Source: Collinsella sp. AK_207A
GTDB lineage: Bacteria; Actinomycetota; Coriobacteriia; Coriobacteriales; Coriobacteriaceae
NCBI RefSeq assembly: GCF_902501965.1
Contig: NZ_CABWID010000019.1
Location: 1-64,000, forward strand
Direction: 5' to 3'
DNA length: 64,000 nucleotides
The notes under the pieces were generated by a model that had not been told where the DNA came from, ran no database searches, and worked only from the letters and a program-made list of their open reading frames with translations. The translations under genes and the position numbers were made by a program. Positions 16,196 through 24,977 of the stretch are shown here, piece by piece; position 1 is the stretch's first letter, and each line of letters starts with the position of its first letter.

Positions 16196-16717
16196 CTACT
16201 CCTCCGTGGTGGGCACGCGCACAAAGACTACGTAGAGAATCGCAGCCATGAGGCAGCCCAGGATCAGATAGACGTACCAGCGGTTCATGAGGATCGCCGA
16301 GATGAGAAGCACGATGGCCGAGCTCAGGGCGATGCGCGTCTTCACCTTCATCGAAGCGCCCTTCTTACCCAGAAACGGCTCCACGTACCCGCGGTAGACC
16401 TTGGTGTTGAGCACCCAGTTGTGGAAGCGCGGCGAGGACTTCGCGAACAGGAAGGCCGAGAGCACGATGAACTCGGTCGTGGGCAGCAATGGCACGAAAA
16501 TGCCCGCCACGCCGGTGCCGAAGGAGATGAAACCCAAGGTCATCAGCACGATACGCTTCAGGGTCATGGGCGAGCTGGCGGAGGCGTCCACCGCTTCCTC
16601 GCTCTGACGCGTCGTCGCTGTCTCCAGCATCGCGCTGAGACCACCCTGCTCCGCGCGCTGCGGCACGCCCTCTTCGTTATCGGCCTTCGCTTCGAATGTC
16701 ATATCCGTACTCGTCAT
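16196..16717 (-). CDS. YbaN-like DUF454 inner-membrane protein
   Basis: 173 residues. A polar N-terminus (1-50) is followed by two pairs of membrane helices: LKRIVLMTLGFISFGTGVAG with FVPLLPTTEFIVLSAFLFAK, and IALSSAIVLLISAILM with WYVYLILGCLMAAILYVVF. The P-L-L-P-T-T-x-F core and SSPRFHNWVLNTKVYRGYVEPF are characteristic of DUF454. The function of this family is unknown. It starts 13 bases after the flavodoxin stop, so the two are probably one transcript. Confidence 0.8.
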   Translation of the reverse strand: MTSTDMTFEAKADNEEGVPQRAEQGGLSAMLETATTRQSEEAVDASASSPMTLKRIVLMTLGFISFGTGVAGIFVPLLPTTEFIVLSAFLFAKSSPRFHNWVLNTKVYRGYVEPFLGKKGASMKVKTRIALSSAIVLLISAILMNRWYVYLILGCLMAAILYVVFVRVPTTEE

Positions 16718-16730
16718 AAGACATCGTCTC

Positions 16731-17324
16731 CTATCGCAGCGTGAGGTTCAGGGGCTCGGCGGGCAGGGGCGATGATGCCGTGAGGCCCTTCAGGTACTCG
16801 ACCATCGGTGCTAGGTTCGCTTGATCGCAGCCATCGCAGCCGTGTCGCAGGTCCTCGCGCATCTTCTTGAAGGGCTTGACCGGTTCCTTCTTGGCGCGCG
16901 CCGCCAGGTAGTCGCCGTAAGCGTAGAGCACCAGGCGATCCCACGGATGCTGCTGGGCGGGATCGTAGGCTCCCATGCACCAGCACCAGGCAAGATGTGG
17001 GAACTTCTCCGCCGGATAGTTGAAGTGGAACATGAACCGGTGCCCCGAGATGCCGCCGTACTCGCGCGGCATGGGCGTGGAGCCCACAAAGACCACCACG
17101 AAGTGCTTCTTTGGGTATTGGCGCACGAGTTGCTTGAAACGATGGGCTCCGAGCGACAGGCCGTAGTAGTTGGTGGAGCAGAGCACCACGACGTCGGCCG
17201 CGGCGATCTGCTCATCCAAGACCTGCCGGAAATCTTGCGCGGACACACCCAGATCCGCCGCCAGCCAATCGGCATAGCGCTTGGTGCTACCGCGGCGCGT
17301 GCGGTAGGCAACGACGTACTTCAT
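16731..17324 (-). CDS. Flavodoxin-like protein
   Basis: 197 residues. The N-terminus (YVVAYRTRRGSTKRYADWLA) is the FMN phosphate loop of flavodoxins in the form T/R-x-x-G-S-T-x. VVVLCSTNYYGLSLG and VVVFVGSTPMP follow as further strand-loop units. The C-terminal third contains several Cys (WCWCMGAYD, HGCDGCDQ) that could bind a metal or be redox-active; this is unusual for a simple flavodoxin. It is probably an electron carrier or oxidoreductase of the protoporphyrinogen-oxidase-like flavodoxin group. The start at 17324 has GAGGGG six bases upstream; the ATG at 17330 touches that site. Confidence 0.7.
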   Translation of the reverse strand: MKYVVAYRTRRGSTKRYADWLAADLGVSAQDFRQVLDEQIAAADVVVLCSTNYYGLSLGAHRFKQLVRQYPKKHFVVVFVGSTPMPREYGGISGHRFMFHFNYPAEKFPHLAWCWCMGAYDPAQQHPWDRLVLYAYGDYLAARAKKEPVKPFKKMREDLRHGCDGCDQANLAPMVEYLKGLTASSPLPAEPLNLTLR

Positions 17325-17452
17325 GAACATCCCCTCAGCTGTCCACTGATATAACGCGGCACGTAGGATACGCCCGCCGTGCAGGAAGGTTCAACGCGCA
17401 TGATTATTCTTTTTTGAGAAGGCCCGAGAAAAGGCCTGGTCTTACGAATCCG

Positions 17453-17662
17453 TCACACCGCGAGCACGAAGGCCCCCCCGTCGACTTCGGCCACACGGAG
17501 GTCCGCCTCGTAGACAGCGCACAGAAGTTCCGGCGTCACGACCGCGCGCGGGGGCCCTTGCGCCACCACGCGCGTCCCCTGCGCAAGCGCCAGCAAGTGA
17601 CGAAAAGGGCGCGAGCCGAAGGGAATCCCCTCCCCCGGTTCGCGCCCCGGAACAAATCGCTC
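17453..17662 (-). pseudogene. C-terminal remnant of a FecE/FepC-type ABC ATPase
   Basis: An open stretch without any start codon, bounded upstream by a TGA. Its last 49 codons read like the end of an iron-siderophore or cobalamin transporter ATPase: HLLALAQGTRVVAQGPPRAV, then VTPELLCAVYEADLRVAE, then a stop at 17453. No Walker motifs or partner permease remain. This is a deletion scar within the 366-base gap between clpC and the flavodoxin; nothing else is recognisable in that gap. Confidence 0.6.
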
Positions 17663-17690
17663 TCAGGGAGCTGTCTGCAACGGCGCACCT

Positions 17691-20399
17691 CTACTGTGCG
17701 CCCGCACCTACCTGCACGTCGCTGCCGGCACCCGCAAGGCGCGGCGCGGCGTTACCCGAGCGCGGGGCCGGAGCCTCGAAGCTCCCGCCGAGCGCGCCCG
17801 TGGGCCGCGGCGCCGGAATATCGCCCGTACCGTGGCTGAAGACGAACTTGCCGTCCGCCACGTCGCAGAGCACCGTGTCGCCGTCCGTCCACTCACCTGC
17901 GAGCAGCTCCTCGGAAAGCGGGTCCTCGATCAGGCGCTGGATGGCGCGGCGCAGCGGACGCGCGCCGTTGGTGAGGTCGGTGCCCTCGGACACGATCTTC
18001 TCCACCGCCGCGTCCGTGAGCTTGATGTTCATGTGGTTCGCGATGAGGCGCTGGCGCAGAACGTCCACCAGCAGCTCGGCGATCTTGGTAAGGCTCTCTC
18101 CCGAGAGCTTCTTGAACACCACGATGTCGTCCACGCGGTTCAGGAACTCAGGCCTGAACAGGCGCTTGAGCTCGCCCATCGCGCGGGACTTGATCTCGTC
18201 CGCGGTAAGCCCGGCCTCGCCCGTGGTGCCGAAGCCCACGCTCGCGTCCTGCGCGATCTCGCGCGCGCCCACGTTGGACGTCATGATGATCACGGTGTTG
18301 CGGAAGTCCACGGTCTTGCCCTGGGAATCCGTCAAGCGACCCTCATCGAGCACCTGCAGCAGGATGTTGAAGATATCCGGGTGGGCCTTCTCGATCTCGT
18401 CGAAGAGCACCACCGAGTACGGGTGCCGGCGCACGGCCTTGGTGAGCTGACCGCCCTCCTCGTGGCCCACGTATCCCGGAGGCGAACCGATAAGCTTGGA
18501 AACCTCGTACTGGCTCGCGTACTCCGACATGTCGAAGCTGATGAGCGCGTCCTTGCTGCCAAAGAGGTACTCGGCGAGCGTCTTGGCGAGCTCGGTCTTG
18601 CCCGTGCCGGTGGGACCCAGGAAGATGAACGAACCGCCGGGGCGGCGCGGGTCCTTGAGCGGACTGCGCGAGCGGCGGATGGCCTTGGCCACCGCGGCCA
18701 CGGCATCGTCCTGGCCGATGATGCGGGTGCGGAGCGCGTCCTCACATTGGAGGAGACGCCGGCTCTCGTCCTCGGTCAGCGAGCTCACGGGCACGCCGGA
18801 GGTGACGGACACGATGTCCGCGATCTGGGGCACGTCGATGGTGAGCGGATGCTCGTCCATCTCCGCCTTCCAGGCATCGCGCGCGGCAACAAGCTCCTTC
18901 TCGGCCTCCTCGGCCTGCTGCTTGAGCTCGGCGGCACGGTTCATGTCGTCGTCGGCGCCGGCAGCCTCGGCCTCGGCGGTGAGCTCGGCAACCCGCGCCT
19001 CGGCATCGCGCACCTCCTGCGGCGCATGGTTCGCCGCGATGCGCGCGCGAGCACCGGCCTCGTCGATGAGGTCGATAGCCTTATCGGGCAAGAAACGGTC
19101 CTGCACGTAGCGGGCCGAGAGGCTGGCAGCGGCGTGCACGGCGGCCGGCGTATAGCGCACGTGATGATGCTCCTCGTAGCGCGGCAGCAGCGCGTTCAGG
19201 ATCTTCACCGTGTCCTCGACGCTCGGCTCCTCCACGTCGATGGCCTGGAAGCGGCGCTCGAACGCCGGATCCTTGGCCAGGTACTTGCGGAACTCCTCGG
19301 CGGTGGTGGCGCCGATGATCTGGAAGGCACCGCGCGCGAGCACCGGCTTGAGCATGGAACTCGCGTCGATGGAGCCCTCAGCGGAGCCCGCGCCGATGAG
19401 CGTGTGCATCTCGTCGATAAAGAGGATGATGTCGTCTGCCTCGGTAGCCTCGGCGATCACGCCCTTCAGACGTTCCTCGAACTCGCCGCGGTACTTGGCA
19501 CCCGCCACCAAGCCGGGCAAATCGAGCGCCCAGACATTCTGGTTCATCAGGTTCTCGGGCACGTTGCCCGCGGCGATGCGCTGCGCCAGGCCCTCCACGA
19601 TGGCCGTCTTGCCCACGCCCGGATCACCCAGGATGAGCGGGTTGTTCTTGGTACGGCGCGAGAGGATCTCCATCATGCGGGAGACCTCTTTCTCGCGGCC
19701 GATCACGGGATCGAGCTTGCCCGCGCGCGCCTGCTCGGTGAGGTTCACGCCGAACTGCTTGAGCATGCTCGACTCCTCCTTGGAGCCCTGCGCCGTGGCC
19801 CCGCCAAAGAACGGCAGGCCGGAACCCGGACGACCGGCGCCGGCGCCCGCCATGGGGCGCTTGCGGCCCTGGTCCTTGGCAGTAAGCTTCTCCACCGCCT
19901 CACGGATGGAGGCACCGGAGACGCCCATGCGGGCGAGGATGTCCATCGCGCGGTTGTCGCCCTCGGCCACGATGGCCAGCAGCAGGTGCTCGGTGGAGAC
20001 ATAGGTCTGGTTGTTCTCGCGCGCCAGGCGGAAGCTCTTCTCCATCACGGCGATGACCGCCGGGGTGAAGGCGAGCTTGGCCGTGTCGGGCTTGGACGCG
20101 GCATCGTCTGCGGACGCGGCATCTGCGGGCGCGTCCCCGCTGGCCGCGTCATCCGGCGTGGCGGAAGCCTCGGCAGCAGCCGCCTCTCCCCCGCTCGCAG
20201 CAGCACCCTTCATCTCGCCCAGAACATCGTCGTGCGTGATATCGAGCTCGCGCAGCGCCTCGCCGGCGATACCGGTGTCTTCCTTGGCAAGGGCCAGCAG
20301 CAGGTGCTCCGTGCCCACCTTGGTGGACCCCAGGGCAATGGCCTCTTCCTTTGCCATCGACATGACCTTGCGCGCGCGATCGGTAAATCTATCCAACAT
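17691..20399 (-). CDS. clpC: ATP-dependent Clp protease ATPase subunit ClpC
   Basis: 902-residue class I Clp/Hsp100 unfoldase. It has a double Clp-N domain (1-165), first AAA+ Walker [14 protein letters not shown] with [10 protein letters not shown], a middle coiled coil ([20 protein letters not shown]), second Walker [14 protein letters not shown] with [13 protein letters not shown], and the Clp-C domain. Two oddities are an Ala/Asp/Ser-rich insertion of about 40 residues (65-107) between the two Clp-N repeats and a Pro/Ala/Gly-rich tail of about 45 residues. It feeds unfolded proteins to ClpP. No ctsR or mcsAB neighbours are present. Confidence 0.96.
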   Translation of the reverse strand: MLDRFTDRARKVMSMAKEEAIALGSTKVGTEHLLLALAKEDTGIAGEALRELDITHDDVLGEMKGAAASGGEAAAAEASATPDDAASGDAPADAASADDAASKPDTAKLAFTPAVIAVMEKSFRLARENNQTYVSTEHLLLAIVAEGDNRAMDILARMGVSGASIREAVEKLTAKDQGRKRPMAGAGAGRPGSGLPFFGGATAQGSKEESSMLKQFGVNLTEQARAGKLDPVIGREKEVSRMMEILSRRTKNNPLILGDPGVGKTAIVEGLAQRIAAGNVPENLMNQNVWALDLPGLVAGAKYRGEFEERLKGVIAEATEADDIILFIDEMHTLIGAGSAEGSIDASSMLKPVLARGAFQIIGATTAEEFRKYLAKDPAFERRFQAIDVEEPSVEDTVKILNALLPRYEEHHHVRYTPAAVHAAASLSARYVQDRFLPDKAIDLIDEAGARARIAANHAPQEVRDAEARVAELTAEAEAAGADDDMNRAAELKQQAEEAEKELVAARDAWKAEMDEHPLTIDVPQIADIVSVTSGVPVSSLTEDESRRLLQCEDALRTRIIGQDDAVAAVAKAIRRSRSPLKDPRRPGGSFIFLGPTGTGKTELAKTLAEYLFGSKDALISFDMSEYASQYEVSKLIGSPPGYVGHEEGGQLTKAVRRHPYSVVLFDEIEKAHPDIFNILLQVLDEGRLTDSQGKTVDFRNTVIIMTSNVGAREIAQDASVGFGTTGEAGLTADEIKSRAMGELKRLFRPEFLNRVDDIVVFKKLSGESLTKIAELLVDVLRQRLIANHMNIKLTDAAVEKIVSEGTDLTNGARPLRRAIQRLIEDPLSEELLAGEWTDGDTVLCDVADGKFVFSHGTGDIPAPRPTGALGGSFEAPAPRSGNAAPRLAGAGSDVQVGAGAQ

Positions 20400-20463
20400 A
20401 CGTTACCTCTTACGTGCCATTCTGTATGGTTCAAGGCTCTTGTGTACCCAAAGTTGGTACATG

Positions 20464-20604
20464 ATAACGCATGGAGCGCACGCGCCGAGGAGCTCGACGG
20501 CAGGCCGAGGAAGACGCTCGGGTTCATGAAGCCGAGCGAGCTCTTCGTGAAGCCGATAGACGAGTCGGGGGATGCGGCTTGGTTAGCGGGTGTTGCATCC
20601 ACCG
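20464..20604 (+). pseudogene. IS30-type transposase C-terminal remnant
   Basis: A plus-strand reading of about 45 codons contains EELDGRPRKTLGFMKPSELF, close to the L-N-x-R-P-R-K-T-L-G-x-x-x-P-x-E-x-F end of IS30 family transposases. It ends in GVASTA near a GTGTTGCATCC motif resembling an IS30 terminal repeat. There is no start and no catalytic DDE part. It lies immediately upstream of clpC, antisense to it, and fills most of the 205-base gap. Confidence 0.65.
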
Positions 20605-21120
20605 CTAGGCACCCACCGGACGGTCAAGCACGGTCCCCACCGGAAAGGCGCGACGGAACAGCGCGCGGGCAAGGGGACCGGCCACCAGCAGGTTCCAGGG
20701 CAGGGCCATGATGAAGTTCAGGCCGATGTTCTTCACCCAGGTGGCAGGCAGCATCGGCAGGAACGCGACGATGCCGCCGGGCATGTGCAGCGCGCCCTCA
20801 AAGGCGCCATAGAGCGACATGATGATGACCATCGGCACCACCATGCAGCTGGACACTGCGAGCACCATGGTGCGCGGCGAGCTCTTACCGGGCGTCACCA
20901 GGTACTTAAACGCGAAGCCCTTGGCAAGCGGGCTCGCCACGAACCAATCGCACAGCATGGCGAAGACATACGCCGGCAAGAAGCCGATCCACGCCTGAAG
21001 CAGCACGCTCGGGGTAAAGCCGCCCTGGTGCAGGCTGATGTTGTAGGTAGACATCCAGAACACCATCAAGGCGCACATGATGAAGGTGAAAATCAGGCTT
21101 TCGCGCTTGTTCTGCGGCAT
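20605..21120 (-). CDS. DUF2798 family membrane protein
   Basis: 171 residues with four predicted membrane segments arranged as two related halves (FTFIMCALMVFWMSTYNISL; VLAVSSCMVVPMVIIMSLYG; AWIGFLPAYVFAMLCDWF; WVKNIGLNFIMALPWNLLVA). Each half ends in a VASPLAKG / VAGPLARA motif. This duplicated layout is typical of DUF2798, which has no known function. The start at 21120 has AAAGGAC upstream. A nested palindrome at 21186-21230 lies ahead of it. Confidence 0.8.
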   Translation of the reverse strand: MPQNKRESLIFTFIMCALMVFWMSTYNISLHQGGFTPSVLLQAWIGFLPAYVFAMLCDWFVASPLAKGFAFKYLVTPGKSSPRTMVLAVSSCMVVPMVIIMSLYGAFEGALHMPGGIVAFLPMLPATWVKNIGLNFIMALPWNLLVAGPLARALFRRAFPVGTVLDRPVGA

Positions 21121-21185
21121 ATCAATCGTCCTTTCTCGACGAAACGGGCGAGAAAGGGAGCCTTCCTCTCTCGCATGCGGAAAAG

Positions 21186-21230
21186 TTGCCGAATAACGGG
21201 TTCGCGCAGGCTGCGCTCGTAATTCGGCAA
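21186..21230. other. Nested palindrome upstream of the DUF2798 gene
   Basis: Outer perfect 9-bp inverted repeat TTGCCGAAT / ATTCGGCAA encloses an inner palindrome GCGCAG-G-CTGCGC (21204-21216). It lies 66-110 bases ahead of the DUF2798 start and could be an operator or a leader hairpin. Apart from this and the small frame at 21457, the 455 bases between 21121 and 21575 show nothing I can support. Confidence 0.45.
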
Positions 21231-21456
21231 GCTGTTCTGCAGCAAAGACGCGACGAGAAGGCGACTTGGGCTGCGGCCGCGCACACGGGGCCGCTACGCG
21301 CTTGGGCGCAACTGAGTGATCTTATGTGCAGCTTGTTCAAAACCCAGCCTACCGGAAATCGTGGCGCCGCGTAAGCGTGAAGTTTATGGAGAAGTGTCCC
21401 GGAGCCGGGCGCGACCGGAGGGGCAGAATTTCGAAAACAGACGGGGAGGAGAGCCC

Positions 21457-21612
21457 ATGGCCGGCGAGGTCACGCGCAGACGCAGCACCACCTGTCTGCT
21501 GGCATTCCTCTTGTCGATCGCCTGTTCGAGCGGTTCTACCGGACGGGCGGCGCGGCCGAGCGGGCAGGCCCGCCGTCACAAGCTCCGCAGCAGAGCGATC
21601 TCCCGCGCGTAG
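21457..21612 (+). CDS. Possible small lipoprotein-like ORF (51 aa)
   Basis: A plus-strand frame with a strong ribosome site (GGGGAGGAGA, four bases before ATG). The product begins MAGEVTRRRSTTCLLAFLLS and then IACSSGS. That is a basic start, a short hydrophobic stretch and a Cys followed by Ser/Gly, like a lipoprotein signal. The rest is Arg-rich and overlaps the 3' end of nfo on the other strand, so it may be a truncated relic or chance. No promoter is evident. Confidence 0.25.
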   Translation: MAGEVTRRRSTTCLLAFLLSIACSSGSTGRAARPSGQARRHKLRSRAISRA

Positions 21613-22457
21613 CCGGAGAGGTCGTCGTGCGGCGTCTCCAAGATGAACGGCAGGTCGCGCAGGGCCGGGTGGTTGACGATACGCGCGAAGGCGGCCAGCC
21701 CGTCCGAGCCGGTCGTCTCGCCCGCCACTTTCGTGGCGCCGATGAAGCCCTCGCCGATCCGCGCGTGCCGGTCCCTGTGCGCTCCACACGGGTTCTTGGA
21801 ATCGTTGATATGCACCGCATGCAGGCGATCGAGCCCCACGACCCGGTCGAACTCCGCCAGCACGCCGTCCAGGTCGTGCACGATGTCGTAGCCGGCATCG
21901 TGCACATGGCAGGTATCCAGGCAGACACCCAGGTGATCAGCAAGGTCCGGTCGCGTCCGCTGCACGCCGTCGATGATCGCCGCGAGCTCCTTAAAGCTGC
22001 GGCCGATCTCGGTGCCCTTGCCCGCCATGGTCTCGAGCAGCACCGTCGTGTGCAGAGAGGGAACCATCGCCTCGCAAAGCGCTTCGACGATGAGCTCGAT
22101 GCCGCGTTCCGCACCCTGCCCCACGTGCGCACCCGGATGAAAATTGTAGTAGTTCCCCGGCAGGGCCTCCATGCGTTCGAGGTCCTCCGCCATGGACGCC
22201 CGAGCGAACTCGCGCGCATGCTCCTTGGCGCTCGCCAGGTTGTACGTATAGGGAGCGTGGGCCACGAGCGGGCCAAAGGCATGCTCGTCCATGATCGCCT
22301 GCAGCGCGGCCGCGTCGGCCGCATCGAGCGGGCGCACGCTGCCGCCGCGCGGATTCCGCGTGAAGAACGCAAAGGTGTTGGCCGCGATGGAGAGCGCGGC
22401 GCGTCCCATCGCCTCGTAGCCGCGCGATACGGACAGGTGGCACCCGATGGTCAGCAT
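21576..22457 (-). CDS. nfo: Endonuclease IV
   Basis: 293 residues, a TIM-barrel AP endonuclease that incises DNA at abasic sites. It starts MLTIGCHLSVSRGY. Zinc-ligand signatures are YNFHPGAHVG, VLLETMAGKGTEIG, VCLDTCHVHDAGYD, HINDSKNPCGAHRDRH, ARIGEGFIG and FILETPHD, all present. The start at 22457 is chosen because it matches the family N-terminus and begins one base after the acetyltransferase stop, indicating coupling. Confidence 0.95.
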   Translation of the reverse strand: MLTIGCHLSVSRGYEAMGRAALSIAANTFAFFTRNPRGGSVRPLDAADAAALQAIMDEHAFGPLVAHAPYTYNLASAKEHAREFARASMAEDLERMEALPGNYYNFHPGAHVGQGAERGIELIVEALCEAMVPSLHTTVLLETMAGKGTEIGRSFKELAAIIDGVQRTRPDLADHLGVCLDTCHVHDAGYDIVHDLDGVLAEFDRVVGLDRLHAVHINDSKNPCGAHRDRHARIGEGFIGATKVAGETTGSDGLAAFARIVNHPALRDLPFILETPHDDLSGYAREIALLRSL

Positions 22458-22458
22458 G

Positions 22459-22950
22459 CTACAGCACCCGGGCCATCCAACGATGCGGCTGACCCTCATC
22501 CTCAACATCCACCGGCGCGATGGCCTCGTAGCCCATGGCGCCGTACAGCCCCTGCACGTACTCCTGCGCGTGCAGCTTCATGAGCTTGGCGCCGGCGTCG
22601 CGCGCGGCGTCCTCGCAGGCCTGCGTGATACGCGTGGCGAGGCCCCGGCGACGCCACGCCGGCAGCACGGCCACGCGGCCCAGGATGTAGGTCTCCCCCG
22701 GCCCCGCAACCTCGTCCAGCGCGCACGCCGGCGACTGCGGCTTGCCCGGCGTGAAAGCGCGCTCCAGCTCCTCGGGGAAGGTGCGTCCGCACGCCGCAAG
22801 AGCGCCGTCTATGTAGAGCGTCACATGGAGGCAGCGCGAATCGTCATCCAGGGGCTCGAACTCGTCCTCGTAGCCCTGCTCGTCCATGAACACGGCGCGG
22901 CGCACCGCGGCCGCATCCTCAAAGCAGCCGACCTTGAGCTCGATGCCCAT
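22459..22950 (-). CDS. GNAT family N-acetyltransferase
   Basis: 163 residues. The acetyl-CoA binding motif A is YILGRVAVLPAWRRRGLATR (R-R-x-G-L/A). It is preceded by VFMDEQGYEDEFEPLDDDS, the opening of the ElaA-like/phosphinothricin-type GNAT group, and followed by KLMKLHAQEYVQGLYGAMGY. Substrate unknown. The start at 22950 has GGGAGG four bases upstream. It is coupled to nfo, suggesting shared expression rather than a shared reaction. Confidence 0.85.
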   Translation of the reverse strand: MGIELKVGCFEDAAAVRRAVFMDEQGYEDEFEPLDDDSRCLHVTLYIDGALAACGRTFPEELERAFTPGKPQSPACALDEVAGPGETYILGRVAVLPAWRRRGLATRITQACEDAARDAGAKLMKLHAQEYVQGLYGAMGYEAIAPVDVEDEGQPHRWMARVL

Positions 22951-22959
22951 ACATCCTCC

Positions 22960-23080
22960 CACCTGAAAAGTGGTACATCGGAACCGTCCCAATGTACCAC
23001 TTTCAGGTGACGTCCCCTTGCCCGGCCAGCGTTGTGGAACGTAGCGCATCGGAACGGTCCCACCGTACCACCGCTGTCCC
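22960..23080. repeat. REP-like palindrome pair
   Basis: A long hairpin (arms 22960-22978 and 22992-23009, one bulge) contains GTGGTACAT and the loop GGAACCGTCCC. A second, related copy reads CATCGGAACGGTCCCACC (23047-23064) followed by GTACCACC. The GGGACNGTTCC core resembles REP sequences mobilised by RAYT transposases in other bacteria. No RAYT gene is in the window. It occupies the gap between the PTS and the acetyltransferase gene. Confidence 0.55.
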
Positions 23081-23100
23081 AGCCTGCGTGCTCGGGGGAG

Positions 23101-23955
23101 CTACAGCACGCCCAAAAACGAGAGTGCGATGGCGAGCACGAAGGTCACCACAATCAGGATGACCGGACTCACCTGCTTCTTCTTCAGCAGGTAGTACATC
23201 AGGAACACGTAGCCGAACGGCAGCAGGTTCGGCAGGATCTTGTCGAAGAAGTCACCCTGCAGCTTGATGGTCACGTCCTTGTTGATGACGATCTGGGAGG
23301 CGACAGAGATCTTCACGTACGACGCGATCAGGCCGCCGATGACGGTGCAGCCCAGCACGGTAGCCGCCTTCGCGACCTTCTCGGAGGCCTCGCGAATCTT
23401 GCTGACCGCACGGGTGCCCAGATCGTAGCCCAGGTGCACCCAGAAGATGCGCATGCAGAAGATCGCGACGTACACCGCGAAGAACAGCAGCGGGCCCACC
23501 GGGTTGCCCTCCATGGCCATCGACGAGCACACGCCCGCCACGATCGGCAGGAGCGTGAACCAGTAGATCGCGTCGCCGATACCGGCGAGCGGAGCGAACA
23601 GCGCGAGCTTCAGGCCCTTGATGGTCTTGCGGTCCTCATGTGCCTCCTCCATCGCTATGAGCAGGCCGTTCAGGAACGCAACGATATGCGGACTCGTGTT
23701 GATGAACTCGAGGTTATCGGTCATCGCGGCCGCGAGGCCCTTCTTGTCGTCCTTGTAAATCTTCTGCAAGGCGGGCAGCTGCGTGACCAGGAAGCCGCCG
23801 GCCTGCATGCGCTCGTAGTTGAAGCTTGCCTGCAGGAACAGCGTGCGCAGGCCGAGCTTGGTTACGTCTGAGCTCGTGAGGGCCTTTCCCGTACCGGCCG
23901 AGATACCGCTCGTCGCGTCCGGGGTGCCGGACTTGTCAGGTGCACTAGATGCCAT
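23101..23955 (-). CDS. PTS mannose-family EIID subunit
   Basis: 284 residues. Characteristic EIID sequence is TLFLQASFNYERMQAGGFL near the N-terminus, GLKLALFAPLAGIGDAIYWF, and a hydrophobic C-terminus with VILIVVTFVLAIALSFLGVL. With EIIC it forms the membrane channel that translocates sugar while EIIB phosphorylates it. The ATG at 23955 has GAGGAGG nine bases upstream and overlaps the EIIC stop by 11 bases. The sugar specificity cannot be read from sequence; N-acetylgalactosamine, mannose or fructose types are possible. Confidence 0.9.
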   Translation of the reverse strand: MASSAPDKSGTPDATSGISAGTGKALTSSDVTKLGLRTLFLQASFNYERMQAGGFLVTQLPALQKIYKDDKKGLAAAMTDNLEFINTSPHIVAFLNGLLIAMEEAHEDRKTIKGLKLALFAPLAGIGDAIYWFTLLPIVAGVCSSMAMEGNPVGPLLFFAVYVAIFCMRIFWVHLGYDLGTRAVSKIREASEKVAKAATVLGCTVIGGLIASYVKISVASQIVINKDVTIKLQGDFFDKILPNLLPFGYVFLMYYLLKKKQVSPVILIVVTFVLAIALSFLGVL

Positions 23956-24751
23956 CTTCCTCATCCTCCTCCTGCGCGACCTTGATCCCCGCCAGGGCCT
24001 TCTTGACCGCCGCGTCGCGCGACTCATCCTGCGTGTACACGAACAGCGCCAGCGCGATACCGATCACCGCGACGGGCAGGAGGTTCGAGAAGTTCAGGAA
24101 ACTCGCCATGATAAAGCCGATGAGCAAGAAGGGCATGAACTCCTTCTTGAGCATCACCTTGAGCAGCATCGCGAAACCGACGGCGGGAAGGATGCCGCCC
24201 GCGATCTCGAAGCCGTGGGAGAGCCACGCGGGCATCGCCTCGACAAGCGCCTTCATGGCGTCCTGGGCAACGAAGGCGCATAGGAAGACCACGATGCCGT
24301 AGAGCAGCGCGATGATCGCGGTGCACTCGATGTTGATGAGGTTGATCTTGTGCACGTCCGCTTTTGCCGCCGCCTCGTCGGCGCCCCTCATGAAGAAGCT
24401 GAACGCGGAGTAGCAGAACAGGATGATGTATTGCATCAGGAAGCTGAACGGCAGGGCGAGCGCCATGGCCCCCTTGGCGTCGGTCCCCGTGGTGTGCGCG
24501 AGCACCGTCGCCATCACGCCCGCCAGCACCGGGTTGGGCGGCTGCGTGCCTCCCGCCGGGGTCAGACCTGCAAATGCAAGCTCGGTGATACCGCCGCACA
24601 TCATGCCCAGCGGGGCATCCCCGATGATGATGCCGGTCAGGGTACCGACGATGATCGGCCGGAAGATATAGAAGCCCTCGAGCCAGAAGTCGATGCCGCA
24701 GATGATCGCCATCACCGCGAGCGCGACGCCCTGTCCCAACGTAATCGCCAT
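23945..24751 (-). CDS. PTS mannose/sorbose-family EIIC subunit
   Basis: 268 residues, almost all membrane helices. It contains GVMATVLAHTTGTDAKGAMA and GDAPLGMMCGGITELAFAGL, the G-x-x-x-E loop typical of ManY/AgaW-like EIIC. The C-terminus is acidic (QEEDEEDGI). It forms the sugar path with EIID, whose start it overlaps. The ribosome site AAAGGAG precedes the start. A 226-base gap without a gene separates it from the EIIB gene, which is unusual for these operons. Confidence 0.9.
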   Translation of the reverse strand: MAITLGQGVALAVMAIICGIDFWLEGFYIFRPIIVGTLTGIIIGDAPLGMMCGGITELAFAGLTPAGGTQPPNPVLAGVMATVLAHTTGTDAKGAMALALPFSFLMQYIILFCYSAFSFFMRGADEAAAKADVHKINLINIECTAIIALLYGIVVFLCAFVAQDAMKALVEAMPAWLSHGFEIAGGILPAVGFAMLLKVMLKKEFMPFLLIGFIMASFLNFSNLLPVAVIGIALALFVYTQDESRDAAVKKALAGIKVAQEEDEEDGI

Positions 24752-24977
24752 GTTCCCTCACGCTCCTTTCTTTTTCTGCTGTTTGTCAGCCGCTGCCGCA
24801 CGCCCGTTTGGACGTGGACCGCATCGCCCCTTCGGGCGGATACGCAAATGTAGGGAGACCATGCGTCGATGCATGCCGAAGCCGGCGCACCTGACGTGCG
24901 CCCATTTCCTTCGGGTGTGCCCACGTCCCGGTTCGCGTTCCCCGCTCCCCGGTCTGCCGGCGCATCGAGCCCGTAAG

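Noticed and set aside
17832-20711. Very long plus-strand open frame opposite clpC
   Set aside because: Shadow of the ClpC coding sequence. Only its last part (about 20464-20604), beyond clpC, carries a real IS30-like segment, which is listed separately.
24752-24977. Missing EIIA hidden between EIIC and EIIB
   Set aside because: All frames are broken or lack the EIIA phosphohistidine motif; the gap holds only a ribosome site for EIIC and small hairpins.
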